From NCBI GenBank assembly GCA_016870395.1, contig VGBT01000005.1:39756-103755 (forward strand): 64,000 nt of DNA, read 5' to 3'. Under the pieces are notes generated by a model. The model did not search any database and had not been told where the DNA came from. It saw nothing but the letters and a program-made list of their open reading frames with translations. This DNA comes from Actinomycetota bacterium. Its GTDB lineage: Bacteria > Actinomycetota > Acidimicrobiia > IMCC26256 > JAENVU01. This document shows, piece after piece, positions 17,865 to 26,383 of the stretch (position 1 is its first letter; each line of letters starts with the position of its first letter). Both the position numbers and the translations under genes were made by a program.

Positions 17865-18806
17865 GTGAAGGCACTCGTGACCGGCGGCGCCGGCTTCATC
17901 GGATCGACGCTCACCGATCGCCTGCTGGTCGAGGGCTGGGAGGTCGACGTCGTCGACGACCTGTCCACCGGGTCGCTCGGCAACCTCGCCGACGCCCGTG
18001 CGCTACGGACGCGACAGTTCTCGTTCCACCGACTCGACGTGCGGTCCGCGGCGGTCACCGACCTGATCGCGCACCGCAAACCCGACGTGATCTTCCACCT
18101 CGCGGCGCAGGCCGACGTGCGCGTCTCGGTCGCACGTCCCGCCTTCGACGCCGAGGTCAACATCATCGGCATCCTCAACGTCTGCCAGGGCGCGCTGGCC
18201 GCCAAGGCCAAGAAGGTGGTGTTCGCGAGCTCCGGGGGCACGATCTACGGGACGCCGGAGCACCTCCCGGTGCGCGAGGGGCACCCGCAGCGGCCCGAGT
18301 CTCCCTATGGCGTGGCAAAGAAGGCCGCGGGTGACTACCTGCATTACTACCGGGAGATCCACGGGCTGGAGTACACCGCGCTCGCGCTCTCCAACGTGTA
18401 CGGGCCGCGCCAGGACCCGCACGGCGAAGCCGGCGTCGTCGCGATCTTTGCCGGGCTCATGCTCGACAAGAAGCGCCCGACCGTGTTCGGCGACGGCGAT
18501 CAGACGCGCGACTTCGTGTTCGTCGACGACGTCGTGGACGCGTTCGTCCGTGGCTCCGAGCGCGGCAGCGGCCTCATCATCAACATTGGTACCGGTGTCG
18601 AGACGAGCGTGCTGGAGCTGTACGGGGCGATGGCGCGTGCGGTCGGCTACCCCGACCCGCCGAAAAACGCGCCGGCTCGGGCAGGGGAGCTGGCGCGCTC
18701 GTCGCTCGACCCGGGCCGCGCCGAGATCCACCTCGGCTGGAAGCCGTTCACCAGCCTCGACGACGGCGTCGCCAAGACCCTCGAGTGGTTCCGCGCCAAC
18801 CGCTGA
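17865..18806 (+). CDS. galE: NAD-dependent epimerase, UDP-glucose 4-epimerase-like
   Basis: Protein of 313 residues: TGGAGFIGSTLTDRL, HLAAQADVRVSV, SSGGTIYG, and the catalytic YGVAKKAAGDYLHYY, then NVYGPRQDPHGEAGVV and the conserved DGDQTRDFVFVDDVVDA. It would interconvert UDP-glucose and UDP-galactose, the galactofuranose precursor. The GTG at 17865 has a good ribosome-binding site (GGGAGAGGGA) ending just before it, in contrast with the many leaderless genes here. It converges with the nitroreductase gene. Confidence 0.85.
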   Translation: MKALVTGGAGFIGSTLTDRLLVEGWEVDVVDDLSTGSLGNLADARALRTRQFSFHRLDVRSAAVTDLIAHRKPDVIFHLAAQADVRVSVARPAFDAEVNIIGILNVCQGALAAKAKKVVFASSGGTIYGTPEHLPVREGHPQRPESPYGVAKKAAGDYLHYYREIHGLEYTALALSNVYGPRQDPHGEAGVVAIFAGLMLDKKRPTVFGDGDQTRDFVFVDDVVDAFVRGSERGSGLIINIGTGVETSVLELYGAMARAVGYPDPPKNAPARAGELARSSLDPGRAEIHLGWKPFTSLDDGVAKTLEWFRANR

Positions 18807-18823
18807 GGACCGCGTTCAGCGGT
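18799..18823. terminator. Palindromic terminator shared by two convergent genes
   Basis: The arms ACCGCTGA (18799-18806) and TCAGCGGT (18816-18823) are perfect complements around a 9-base loop. Each arm contains the stop codon of one of the convergent genes galE and the nitroreductase, so one hairpin serves both strands. There is no T-run. Confidence 0.55.
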
Positions 18824-19421
18824 GCGTCCTGAGCTCGTCGAGGGGGACGGGTGGGCGCCGGCGGGCCACGTAGGCCGGGTCCGGGTGACCGACGAGCACC
18901 AGGGCTTGGGGGAGCCAATCGGTCGGGAGCGCGAGGGCGTCGCGGGCGGCCTCGGGACAGAAGATCGGGGCCGCGACCCAGCAGGTCGCGAGGCCGGCCT
19001 CGGCGGCCGCGAGCATCAGGTTCTCCACTGCTGCGCCGAGCGACAGCAGCGCCATGCCCCACTCGGCTTGCTGCCGGGTCTCGTCGGGGTAGCGGTCGAG
19101 CCCGTTCCAGGTGAGACAGCCGAGCACCAACGCGGGCGCGCCGGTGATCTTGCGGAGCGACGCGTCGACGAGCTCGTCGACCCGGGCGGGGTCGACGCCG
19201 TCGCAGGTGAGGTCGCCGCGCCAGCGGGCGCCCATCCCGGCCGCGAGCGCAGCCTTGCCGTCTGGGCTGTCGACCACGACGAAGCGCCACGGCCGTGAGT
19301 GATGGGGCGCGGGCGCGAAACACGCCGCCGCGACGAGCCCGTCGAGGGCGTCGCGGGCCACCGGCTCGGCGCTGAACGCGCGGATCGAGCGCCGCGCCTC
19401 GACAAACGCGGGCACCGTCAT
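18816..19421 (-). CDS. Nitroreductase-like FMN protein, counterpart of the FbiB C-terminal domain
   Basis: Protein of 201 residues with the nitroreductase fold: FVEARRSIRAFSAEPV, APAPHHSRPWRFVVVD, SLGAAVENLMLAAAEAGLATCWVAAP and GHPDPAYVARRRPPVPLDEL. In mycobacteria this domain is fused behind CofE as FbiB, where it reduces dehydro-F420-0. Here it is a free-standing gene whose ATG overlaps the cofE stop by four bases, so the fusion is split but the order and coupling are kept. Function by analogy: FMNH2-dependent reduction in F420 assembly. Confidence 0.82.
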   Translation of the reverse strand: MTVPAFVEARRSIRAFSAEPVARDALDGLVAAACFAPAPHHSRPWRFVVVDSPDGKAALAAGMGARWRGDLTCDGVDPARVDELVDASLRKITGAPALVLGCLTWNGLDRYPDETRQQAEWGMALLSLGAAVENLMLAAAEAGLATCWVAAPIFCPEAARDALALPTDWLPQALVLVGHPDPAYVARRRPPVPLDELRTHR

Positions 19422-20128
19422 CGGAACAGGTCCTCGCTGGCCGGGCGGACCAGCTCGCGCACGGAGCCGTCGCGGAACCACGACGGGTCGAGCCCTCGCA
19501 GCAGCGCTGCGGGGATGCCGCGCGCCTTGCCCATCACGAGCTCGGCCGCGCCAGCGACCTCGTCAGCCAGCGCGATTTCCGTGACCCGCAGCTCCTGCCC
19601 GCGCGAGTCGCGCTCGCCGCGCAGGTTGAGCACGGCGGCGAGCCCGGCGACGCCGATCGCCACGTCGGTGAGCCCGTGCCGCCACGCGCGGCCGAACGTG
19701 TCCGAGACCACCACCGCCACGTCGACGCCAGCACTTGCCTTGACCGCGTTGCGGATCCGGTGCGCGGACGTGTCGCCGTCCTTCGGCAGCAGCGCCGCGA
19801 CCCCGTCGTCGACGTTGGACAGGTCGACGCCGGCGTTCGCGCACACGAAGCCGTGGGCGGTCTCGGTAATCATGAGCTCGTCGCGGCGCCGCAGGACGCG
19901 CGCCGCCTCGGCCTCGATGAGCGCGCGGCGCCCGGCGAAGTCGTCGTGGGCGAGCGGCACCAGCCGGCCCTCCGCCTTCGACACGACCTTCTGAGTGACG
20001 ACGAGGCAGTCGGCGGTCTCGAGCGGGAGACCCTGCGCGGCGGCCGCGGCGGCCAGGAGCTCGCCGACGGTGTCGCCCGGGCGGATCTCGGGGATCCCCT
20101 CGATCCCGGTGATGGTGAGCGCGGTCAC
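19418..20128 (-). CDS. cofE: Coenzyme F420-0:L-glutamate ligase
   Basis: Protein of 236 residues that adds glutamates to F420-0 using GTP. Motifs: EIRPGDTVGELLAAA, LVVTQKVVSKAEGRLV, the metal site ANAGVDLSNVD, VVSDTFGRAWRHGLTDVAIG, and DEVAGAAELVMGKARGIPAALLRG. GTG 20128 follows the cofD stop after a single base. Overlap with the nitroreductase gene downstream completes a compact F420 operon. F420-dependent oxidoreductases such as that at 50827 would be users. Confidence 0.9.
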   Translation of the reverse strand: MTALTITGIEGIPEIRPGDTVGELLAAAAAAQGLPLETADCLVVTQKVVSKAEGRLVPLAHDDFAGRRALIEAEAARVLRRRDELMITETAHGFVCANAGVDLSNVDDGVAALLPKDGDTSAHRIRNAVKASAGVDVAVVVSDTFGRAWRHGLTDVAIGVAGLAAVLNLRGERDSRGQELRVTEIALADEVAGAAELVMGKARGIPAALLRGLDPSWFRDGSVRELVRPASEDLFR

Positions 20129-20129
20129 G

Positions 20130-21068
20130 TCAGGCGACGGCGTCGAGCGCGTGGCGCGCGAGCGCGGCTGCCACGCGGGCGTCCGTCATCAGTGTGTCGG
20201 CCACCACCGCGCGTACGCCGGCCGCCTCGAGCGCCGGCGCGTGGGCGGCGTCGCCGGAGTCGATGACGAGTGTCCCGCAGAAGTCGGCGTACGCGCGCGC
20301 GACGCCGACACAGCTCACTTCGATGCCGAGCGGGCCCATCAGGCGATCGGCCGGTCCCTTCACCGGCGCGCCCGCGATGATCGGGCTCACTCCCACCACC
20401 CGGTCACGGCGACGCGCCATCGCGTCGCGGATGCCGGGCACCGCCAGGAGCGGCCCGATCGAGATGACCGGGTTCGACGGGCACACGACGATCGTGTCGG
20501 CCGCGGCGATCGCGTCGAGCACGCCGGGGGCCGGCCGCGACTCGGCGGCGCCCTCGAAGTCGACGGCCACGACCGTGGAGGCGGCCCGCTCGCGCACGAA
20601 CCACTCCTGCATGGCCAGCGTCTCCTCCCGGCCGTCGTCGCGCCCGACGGTCACGCGCGTCGCCACGCGGTCATCGCTCATGGGGACGATGCGCGGCGCC
20701 ACACCCCACGCTGCGGCGATCTCCGTGGTGACCTCGGTGAGCGTGGCCCCGTCGGCCAGGCGGCTCGTGCGGTAGAGGTGGGTCGCGAGGTCGCGATCGC
20801 CGAGTCGGAACCACGGGTCGACGCCGTAGCGGGCGAGGCCGTCGATCACCCTGAACGTCTCGCCGGCGAGCCCCCACCCCTGCTCGGGGTGCTCGGTACC
20901 AGCCAGCGTGTAGGTGACCGTGTCGAGGTCGGGGGAGACCGCCAGACCCCAGAACACGTCGTCGTCGGCCGTGTTGACCACCACGGTGACGTCCTCGGGC
21001 GGCACGACGCGCACCAGCCCGCGCAGGAAGCGGGCGGCTCCGACACCGCCGGCGAGAGCAACAAGCAT
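20130..21068 (-). CDS. cofD: 2-phospho-L-lactate (phosphoenolpyruvyl) transferase of F420 synthesis
   Basis: Protein of 312 residues, FbiA in mycobacteria. It starts LVALAGGVGAARFLRGLVRVVP, shows NTADDDVFWGLAVSPDLDT (metal and Fo site), GDRDLATHLYRT, and VVCPSNPVISIGPLLAVPG. It joins the deazaflavin Fo to the phosphoenolpyruvyl/lactyl guanylyl donor. First gene of the cofD-cofE-nitroreductase unit; the donor-making cofC and the Fo synthase are not in the window. Confidence 0.92.
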   Translation of the reverse strand: MLVALAGGVGAARFLRGLVRVVPPEDVTVVVNTADDDVFWGLAVSPDLDTVTYTLAGTEHPEQGWGLAGETFRVIDGLARYGVDPWFRLGDRDLATHLYRTSRLADGATLTEVTTEIAAAWGVAPRIVPMSDDRVATRVTVGRDDGREETLAMQEWFVRERAASTVVAVDFEGAAESRPAPGVLDAIAAADTIVVCPSNPVISIGPLLAVPGIRDAMARRRDRVVGVSPIIAGAPVKGPADRLMGPLGIEVSCVGVARAYADFCGTLVIDSGDAAHAPALEAAGVRAVVADTLMTDARVAAALARHALDAVA

Positions 21069-21087
21069 GCCGGCAGCGTACAGACGC

Positions 21088-21117
21088 GACGAGGCCCCTC
21101 CGAAGAGGGACCTCGTC
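21088..21117 (-). terminator. Long GC-rich hairpin terminator
   Basis: GACGAGGCCCCTC pairs with GAGGGACCTCGTC across a CGAA loop with a single mismatch, giving a 13-base-pair stem. It lies after the stop (21172) of the - strand gene upstream and before cofD, so it would insulate the two. No U tract follows, as usual in this phylum. Confidence 0.65.
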
Positions 21118-21171
21118 TTCGGGCTCTCGCCTGCGGAGGGGGGATCCGCAGGGGGCGCGGTCTTCGGTGAG

Positions 21172-21612
21172 TCAGCCGCGGATGCTCTGGACGCGAGCCC
21201 AGCCCATCTCGACGGCCTTGCCGAGCTGCTCGGGGATCGCCGAGACGACCTCGCCGACCGGCAGGACCTTGAGCTGCTCGATCACCGGTTCGACCCGGGT
21301 GCGCAGGTCGCCGAGCACCGGCTCCACCCACGGGCGGGGGTCGACCGCGGCGGGAGCCTGGCCGACGGTCGAGAGCGTGTCGCGCACCTCGGTGCTTACG
21401 GTGCCGACGGTGGAGCTCAGCGCAACGGTGAGCTCGTCGGCCAGAGCGCGCAGCGCCTCGGGGCCGAGGCTGTCGCGGGTGCTGCAGCGCAGCTCGCCGA
21501 GCCGGGCGGTCGCCTCGCGGCGACGAACCTGGGTCTGCTGGTAGCCGAGCACACCGGCGCCCACGAGGATGTACGCGGCGTCGGTGGCGGTCTTGCGGAG
21601 GTCGATGTCCAT
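21172..21612 (-). CDS. Hypothetical small protein with possible N-terminal membrane segment
   Basis: Encodes 146 residues: a weakly hydrophobic stretch (AAYILVGAGVLGYQQ) then a basic turn and a largely helical remainder (ALADELTVALSSTVGTVSTEV) with many prolines toward the C-terminus. I recognise no family; some resemblance in layout to actinobacterial heparin-binding-like or helical surface proteins is only superficial. The ATG has a strong ribosome-binding site (AAGGAG, 6-7 bases before it), so it is likely a real gene with a leadered message. A long hairpin follows its stop. Confidence 0.6.
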   Translation of the reverse strand: MDIDLRKTATDAAYILVGAGVLGYQQTQVRRREATARLGELRCSTRDSLGPEALRALADELTVALSSTVGTVSTEVRDTLSTVGQAPAAVDPRPWVEPVLGDLRTRVEPVIEQLKVLPVGEVVSAIPEQLGKAVEMGWARVQSIRG

Positions 21613-21752
21613 GAGGAGCTCCTTGATCGGGTGCGTGCACGATATCCCAAAGTGCTAACTCTTGCAAGCACCGATACGGGGCCCGGGAAACGTCATGACC
21701 CGGGTCACCCGATGCAGCCGGCGGCATCCCGAGAGCGGTGACCGGCCGGGCG

Positions 21753-21758
21753 TAGGCT
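21753..21758 (+). promoter_or_regulatory. -10 box (TAGGCT) for the large glycosyltransferase gene
   Basis: It ends 10 bases before ATG 21769. Confidence 0.35.
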
Positions 21759-21768
21759 CGACCGGCCC

Positions 21769-24700
21769 ATGGACGACGCCGCGCCGCCCGCAGACGGCCC
21801 GCTTCCCGCCGCCGAGCTGTCGGCCGAAGCCGATCCCCCGGGTCGCCGCGATCTGGGGGCCGGCGATCCGGAGCAGCCCGAAGCGGGAAGCGTCCCGCCC
21901 GTGGTCGCCGTCGTCGTCACCCGCGACCCGGGGCCCTGGTTCGAGGAGGTCCTCGAAGCGCTGGGCGACTCGGACTACCCGGAGCTGACCGTCCTGGTCC
22001 TCGACGCGGGCTCGGCCGAGGACCCCACCGGGCGGGTCGCCGCGCCGCTCCCGGCTGCCTTCGTGCGGCGGCTGCCGGAGAACGTCGGGTTTGCCGTAGC
22101 TGCCAACGAGGCGCTCTCGGCCGTGACCGGAGCCACGTTCCTCTGCTTCATGCACGACGACGTGGTGCCCGATCCCGCGGCGATCCGGCTCCTGGTGGAA
22201 GAGGGCTATCGGTCGAACTCCGCGATCCTCGGCCCCAAGCTGGTCGACTACGACCGTCCCGAAGTCCTTCTCGAGGTCGGGTGCTCGATCGATCGCTTCG
22301 CGGTCCCGCATTCCAGGGTCGAGCCGGGCGAGATCGACCAAGAGCAGCACGACGCCGTACGCGACGTGTTCTACGTCTCCGACGCCATGATGCTGGTGCG
22401 CGCCGACCTGTTCTCCGAGCTCGGTGGCTTCGACGCCCGCACGTTCCCAGGCGGTGAGGACCTCGACCTGTGCTGGCGCGCGGGCCTGGCCGGAGCGCGC
22501 GTGATGGTCGTTCCCGACGCGCGCGCCCGGCACCGGAAGGCCGATCATCTCCGCGACGACGCCGACCGCGCGTCGAAGGAGCAGCTCCACCAGAGCCGCC
22601 TCCGGGCGTTGCTGAAGTGCTACTCGGGCCTCTCGCTGTGCTACTTGATCCCGCTGACGTTGTTGCTCAACGTCGTCGAAGCCGTCGCGTTCCTGTTCAC
22701 CCGGCGCCGTGATCGAGCGCGAGCGCTCCTCGGGGCCTGGGTGTGGAACGCGCGCAACCTCGGCGATCTCCGCCAGGCGCGGGCGGCCGCCCAGGCGCTC
22801 CGTTCCGTGCCGGACTCGGAGGTGCGGGTCCTCCAGTCCCACGGGAGCGCCCGGGTCCGCCACTTCCTCGTCGGGTCGCTGCACGCCGAGGAGCGCATCC
22901 GGACGATCTCGGAGCGCGGTCGCACCGTGGCCGACTCCGCGTCGTCGGGCGCGCGCACGCCCCAGGTCATGTTGGTCGGCGCGTTCGCGCTCGTGCTCCT
23001 CCTCGGATCGCGCGGCTTGCTCCTCGGGCGGGTCTCCGCGGTCGGTCAGCTCGCGACCTGGCCTGGCGTCGGCGACCTCCTCGGGGCGTTCACGTCCGCG
23101 TGGCGTGCCTCGGGGCTGGGCTCGCCGTCGGCGCCGCCGCCGCTACTCGCGGCCTTCGCCGGGCTCGGCACCGCGGTCGTCGGGGCGACCGCGCTCGCCC
23201 GAACACTTCTGGTCGTCGCTGCGCTCCCAGTCGGTGTCTTCGGGGCATGGCAACTCGGTCGGAGGATCGCCGGTCCGGGCTGGCCGGCCGCGGCGGCGGC
23301 ACTCGTCTACGGCGTCAACCCCGTGGCCCGCAACGCGCTGGCGGCGGGCCGGTTCGGGCCGGTGGTTCTCTACATGTTGGCTCCCTTTGTCCTCGGTGGC
23401 CTCTTGCGGCTCGCCGGATACCTTCCCGACGAGCCTCGGCGTCGTCGGTGGCGATCGCGGATCGGTACCGCGGCGTTGGTCGCGGTGACCGCCGCAGCTT
23501 GGCCGCCCGCGCTGGCGTTCCCGGTGCTCGTGCTCGTCGCGTTCGCGTTTGCCGCGCCGCTCGCGCGCGACGGGTTCGCGCGGGTTCGCGCGCTCGGCGC
23601 GGCGGCGTTCGTGTCCGTCGGGCTCGCGCTCGCTCTGCTGCTGCCCTGGCCGCTGACGTACCTGCAGGCCGGCGATCGGCTCGCGGTCGCGGGGTTCGCG
23701 TTCCGTCCCTTCTCGGGTCTGAGCGAGCTCGTGCGCTTCGACACCGGTCCCAACGGCGCGGGTACCTTCGGCTGGTCCTTCGTCGTCGCGGCCGGGGTCG
23801 TGTTGCTCCTCGCGGCCGAGGACCGGCTGGCATGGACCGCGCGCCTGTGGGTGCTCGCGCTCGTGTCGTTCGCCGTGCCGTTCCTCTCGTACCGGTTCCT
23901 CCCCGACACGCCGATGCCGGCCGTCGAAGGACTGCTCGTGCCCGCGGCACTGGCACTGGCGCTGGTGGTGGGAGTGGGGGTGGCCGCCTTCGCCCAGGAC
24001 GTGCTGGCCGTGCATTTCGGGTGGCGGCAGATCGCGTCGTTGGTCGGCGTGGTCACCCTTGCCGGCGCGGGCCTGCTCTTCGTGGGTGACTCCTTGGGTG
24101 GCCGCTGGCATCAGCCCGACGACGACTGGGTCGAGTCGCTGTCCTGGATGCATGCTCAGGAGGGCAACGGGCGGTTCCGGGTGCTGTGGCTGGGCGACGC
24201 GTCGATCCTGCCTGTCGACCCGCTGCCGCGCGGTGACGTCGCCTACGGCGTCACCGACAACGGCCCCGGCGACGCGCGCATGGCGTTGCCGCCGCCGCCG
24301 GGAGGCGCGAGTGCTCTCGTCGGCGAGGCGGTCGACCTGCTGGTCAGCCTGAGGAGCGACCGGGTGGGTCGGCTGCTCGCGCCGATGGCGGTGCGCTACG
24401 TGGCCCTGCCGGACCGCGCCGACCCGGGCGATCGACCGACCGCGCCGCCGAGCGCCGCCCTGCGCGCGGGACTCGCCGCGCAGCTCGACTTCGTCCGGCT
24501 CGAGGCGCCAGCGGGGATCACCCTCTACGAGAACCGCGCGTACCTGCCCGGCGCCGCGCTCTTGCCCGACGACCCGACGACGAAGGGTCCGCTCGACGTG
24601 CTCGACGCTCCCGATGCCTGGGCCGCGGTGCCGGTGCTCGGCGGGCCCGTGCCCGAGGGAACGGTCCTCTGGAGCCAGGCCTACGACGGAGCGTGGAAGG

Positions 24701-24939
24701 CCGACGGCAACGGTGACGCCCTCACCCACCGGCGAGCGTTCGGATGGGCGAACGGCTTCGCCCATCCGGACAAGGGCACGGTCACGATCTCCTACGGCCG
24801 GCAGTGGACGCGGTACCCGCTGGTCCTGTTGCAGCTCGCGATCGTCGTGGGCGCCTTCGGGCTCTGGCGCGGCAGCCTCCGGTTCCGGCGCCGCGGCCGC
24901 GCCGCGTCCTACGCGGACCGGTCCGGGGGCGAGGCGTGA
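21769..24939 (+). CDS. Bifunctional-looking GT2 glycosyltransferase with large multi-pass membrane region
   Basis: Protein of 1056 residues. An acidic, Pro/Ala-rich start of about 40 residues leads into a GT2 domain (VVTRDPGPWFEEVLEAL, LVLDAGS, ENVGFAVAANEAL, FMHDDVVPD, GGEDLDLCWRAG). From about residue 290 a pair of helices follows, and from about 400 on come at least ten hydrophobic segments, ending with an exported beta-rich portion (about 800-1010) and a last membrane helix. This GT2-plus-membrane layout is typical of a conserved actinobacterial envelope protein found just upstream of a DUF5719 gene, which it overlaps here (GTGA). Donor and acceptor are unknown. Confidence 0.8.
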   Translation: MDDAAPPADGPLPAAELSAEADPPGRRDLGAGDPEQPEAGSVPPVVAVVVTRDPGPWFEEVLEALGDSDYPELTVLVLDAGSAEDPTGRVAAPLPAAFVRRLPENVGFAVAANEALSAVTGATFLCFMHDDVVPDPAAIRLLVEEGYRSNSAILGPKLVDYDRPEVLLEVGCSIDRFAVPHSRVEPGEIDQEQHDAVRDVFYVSDAMMLVRADLFSELGGFDARTFPGGEDLDLCWRAGLAGARVMVVPDARARHRKADHLRDDADRASKEQLHQSRLRALLKCYSGLSLCYLIPLTLLLNVVEAVAFLFTRRRDRARALLGAWVWNARNLGDLRQARAAAQALRSVPDSEVRVLQSHGSARVRHFLVGSLHAEERIRTISERGRTVADSASSGARTPQVMLVGAFALVLLLGSRGLLLGRVSAVGQLATWPGVGDLLGAFTSAWRASGLGSPSAPPPLLAAFAGLGTAVVGATALARTLLVVAALPVGVFGAWQLGRRIAGPGWPAAAAALVYGVNPVARNALAAGRFGPVVLYMLAPFVLGGLLRLAGYLPDEPRRRRWRSRIGTAALVAVTAAAWPPALAFPVLVLVAFAFAAPLARDGFARVRALGAAAFVSVGLALALLLPWPLTYLQAGDRLAVAGFAFRPFSGLSELVRFDTGPNGAGTFGWSFVVAAGVVLLLAAEDRLAWTARLWVLALVSFAVPFLSYRFLPDTPMPAVEGLLVPAALALALVVGVGVAAFAQDVLAVHFGWRQIASLVGVVTLAGAGLLFVGDSLGGRWHQPDDDWVESLSWMHAQEGNGRFRVLWLGDASILPVDPLPRGDVAYGVTDNGPGDARMALPPPPGGASALVGEAVDLLVSLRSDRVGRLLAPMAVRYVALPDRADPGDRPTAPPSAALRAGLAAQLDFVRLEAPAGITLYENRAYLPGAALLPDDPTTKGPLDVLDAPDAWAAVPVLGGPVPEGTVLWSQAYDGAWKADGNGDALTHRRAFGWANGFAHPDKGTVTISYGRQWTRYPLVLLQLAIVVGAFGLWRGSLRFRRRGRAASYADRSGGEA

Positions 24940-26351
24940 GCGCTCGCCGGTCGCCGTCGCGTGCCGCGGCGCTCTTCGTGGTCGTGGGCACGATCGTCGC
25001 TGCCCTCGTGCTCGCGGCGACGGTTCCGGAACCCGTACCCGACGGCGCGCCCGCCGTCGGACCGCGTCTCGCCCGGCGCGGCGAGATCTCCAGCTGGTTC
25101 TGCGCGGAGGGGACCTCGACGCCCGACGCGCGAGCGGACGAGCGCGTCTATGTCACCAACCTCGGTCGTGCCGTCGCGCACGCTGCGCTCACGGTCTTCT
25201 CCGGCGCCGACCAGACCCCGGTGACGAGTACCTTCGAGGTGCCGGGGCGCTCGGTGCACGAGGTGCACCTGGCGGACGTGGCCGCGGTGGCGGAACCGGG
25301 AGTGCTCGTGGAGGTGCGCGGCGGTCGGTCCGTCGTGACCCATGGCATCAACGGAAACGATGACGTGGCGATCGGGCCGTGCGCCCGCGAACCCGCCGAA
25401 CGCTGGCAGTTCGCCGGGGCGACCACCGTCAGGGGCGCCACGCTTTGGCTCGCCCTCCTCAACGCGTACCCCGACGACGCCATCGTCGACATCCGCTTCG
25501 TCACCGACAAGGGCCCGGTGGAGCCCGAGGCGTTGCAGGGCTTCGTCGTACCTCGCCGCTCACGGCTCACGGTTCCCGTACACGAGCACGCGCGGCGCGA
25601 CAACCTCGTGGCGACCGACGTCGTCGTGCGACGCGGTCGCGTCGTCGCGGAGCAGTCTTTGGTGCTCGACGGGAGTGACGGCCGGAGGGGTCTCGCGCTC
25701 ACGCTGGGCACCGCGCGGGCCGCCAGGCGTTGGACGGTTGCCACCGGCGCGCAGGCGGAGGGTCGAACCCAGGCGCTCGCGGTGGCCAACCCAGGGAAGG
25801 TGCCCGCACTCGTCCGCGTCGTGCCCGAGCTCGACGGCGACGCCGAGGTCGCGCCGATCGAGCTGCTCGTCCCCGTGCGCTCGGTCGTGCCCGTCGACCT
25901 GGCGGTGATCCCTCCCGACGTCGGCTTCTCGCTCGCGATCAGCGCCGAGGAGCCCGTGGTCGTCGAGACCACGGCTGCGGTCACAGCACCGCAGCCGGCT
26001 GCAGCCCGCGGCATCGCGACCGCGCTGGGGTCGACGGCGGCCGAGCGGTTCTGGGTGGTCAGCCCGGCGCGCGCCTCCGATCGTTCGCAGGATGCCGTCA
26101 CCGTGCTCAATTCGGGCACACGACGGGTCAGCTTCACCGCGCGGGTGCTCCACGACGGGGCTTTCTCGGTGATGGGGACGAAGGCTCGGATCACCCTGGC
26201 GCCGGGGCGTCGCGCCGTGCTCGACCTGACCGCGGCCGAAGTCCCGACCGGCGCCGCGCTGGTCGTGACCGGCTCGGGCCCGGTCGTCGTGGAGCGCTTC
26301 TCCGAGGGTGTTCCCGGCGTGACGCTCGCGGTCGCGGTCCCCGGCTCGTAG
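24936..26351 (+). CDS. DUF5719-like secreted protein
   Basis: Protein of 471 residues with an N-terminal signal anchor (AALFVVVGTIVAALVLAATV). The exported part is built from repeated beta modules containing NLGRAVAHAALTVF, LLNAYPDDAIVDIRF, VANPGKVPALVRVV and VLNSGTRRVSFTARVL, each a potential immunoglobulin-like or adhesion-type strand set, with two cysteines (WFCAEG and GPCARE) that could form a bond. Partnership with the overlapping glycosyltransferase is inferred from conserved order in actinobacteria. No enzymatic motif is seen. Confidence 0.7.
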   Translation: MSARRSPSRAAALFVVVGTIVAALVLAATVPEPVPDGAPAVGPRLARRGEISSWFCAEGTSTPDARADERVYVTNLGRAVAHAALTVFSGADQTPVTSTFEVPGRSVHEVHLADVAAVAEPGVLVEVRGGRSVVTHGINGNDDVAIGPCAREPAERWQFAGATTVRGATLWLALLNAYPDDAIVDIRFVTDKGPVEPEALQGFVVPRRSRLTVPVHEHARRDNLVATDVVVRRGRVVAEQSLVLDGSDGRRGLALTLGTARAARRWTVATGAQAEGRTQALAVANPGKVPALVRVVPELDGDAEVAPIELLVPVRSVVPVDLAVIPPDVGFSLAISAEEPVVVETTAAVTAPQPAAARGIATALGSTAAERFWVVSPARASDRSQDAVTVLNSGTRRVSFTARVLHDGAFSVMGTKARITLAPGRRAVLDLTAAEVPTGAALVVTGSGPVVVERFSEGVPGVTLAVAVPGS

Positions 26352-26369
26352 GGGCGCGGTGCCCTCTTC

Positions 26370-26375
26370 TACCCT
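26370..26375 (+). promoter_or_regulatory. -10 box (TACCCT) for the thioredoxin-like gene
   Basis: It ends 8 bases before GTG 26384 and selects this start over upstream in-frame codons that shadow the DUF5719 gene. Confidence 0.45.
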
Positions 26376-26383
26376 GCGCCGTC

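Noticed and set aside
21652..21660. CIRCE-like half-site (TTAGCACT on the - strand) upstream of the hypothetical gene at 21172.
   Set aside because: The second arm GAGTGCTAA at the required distance is absent.
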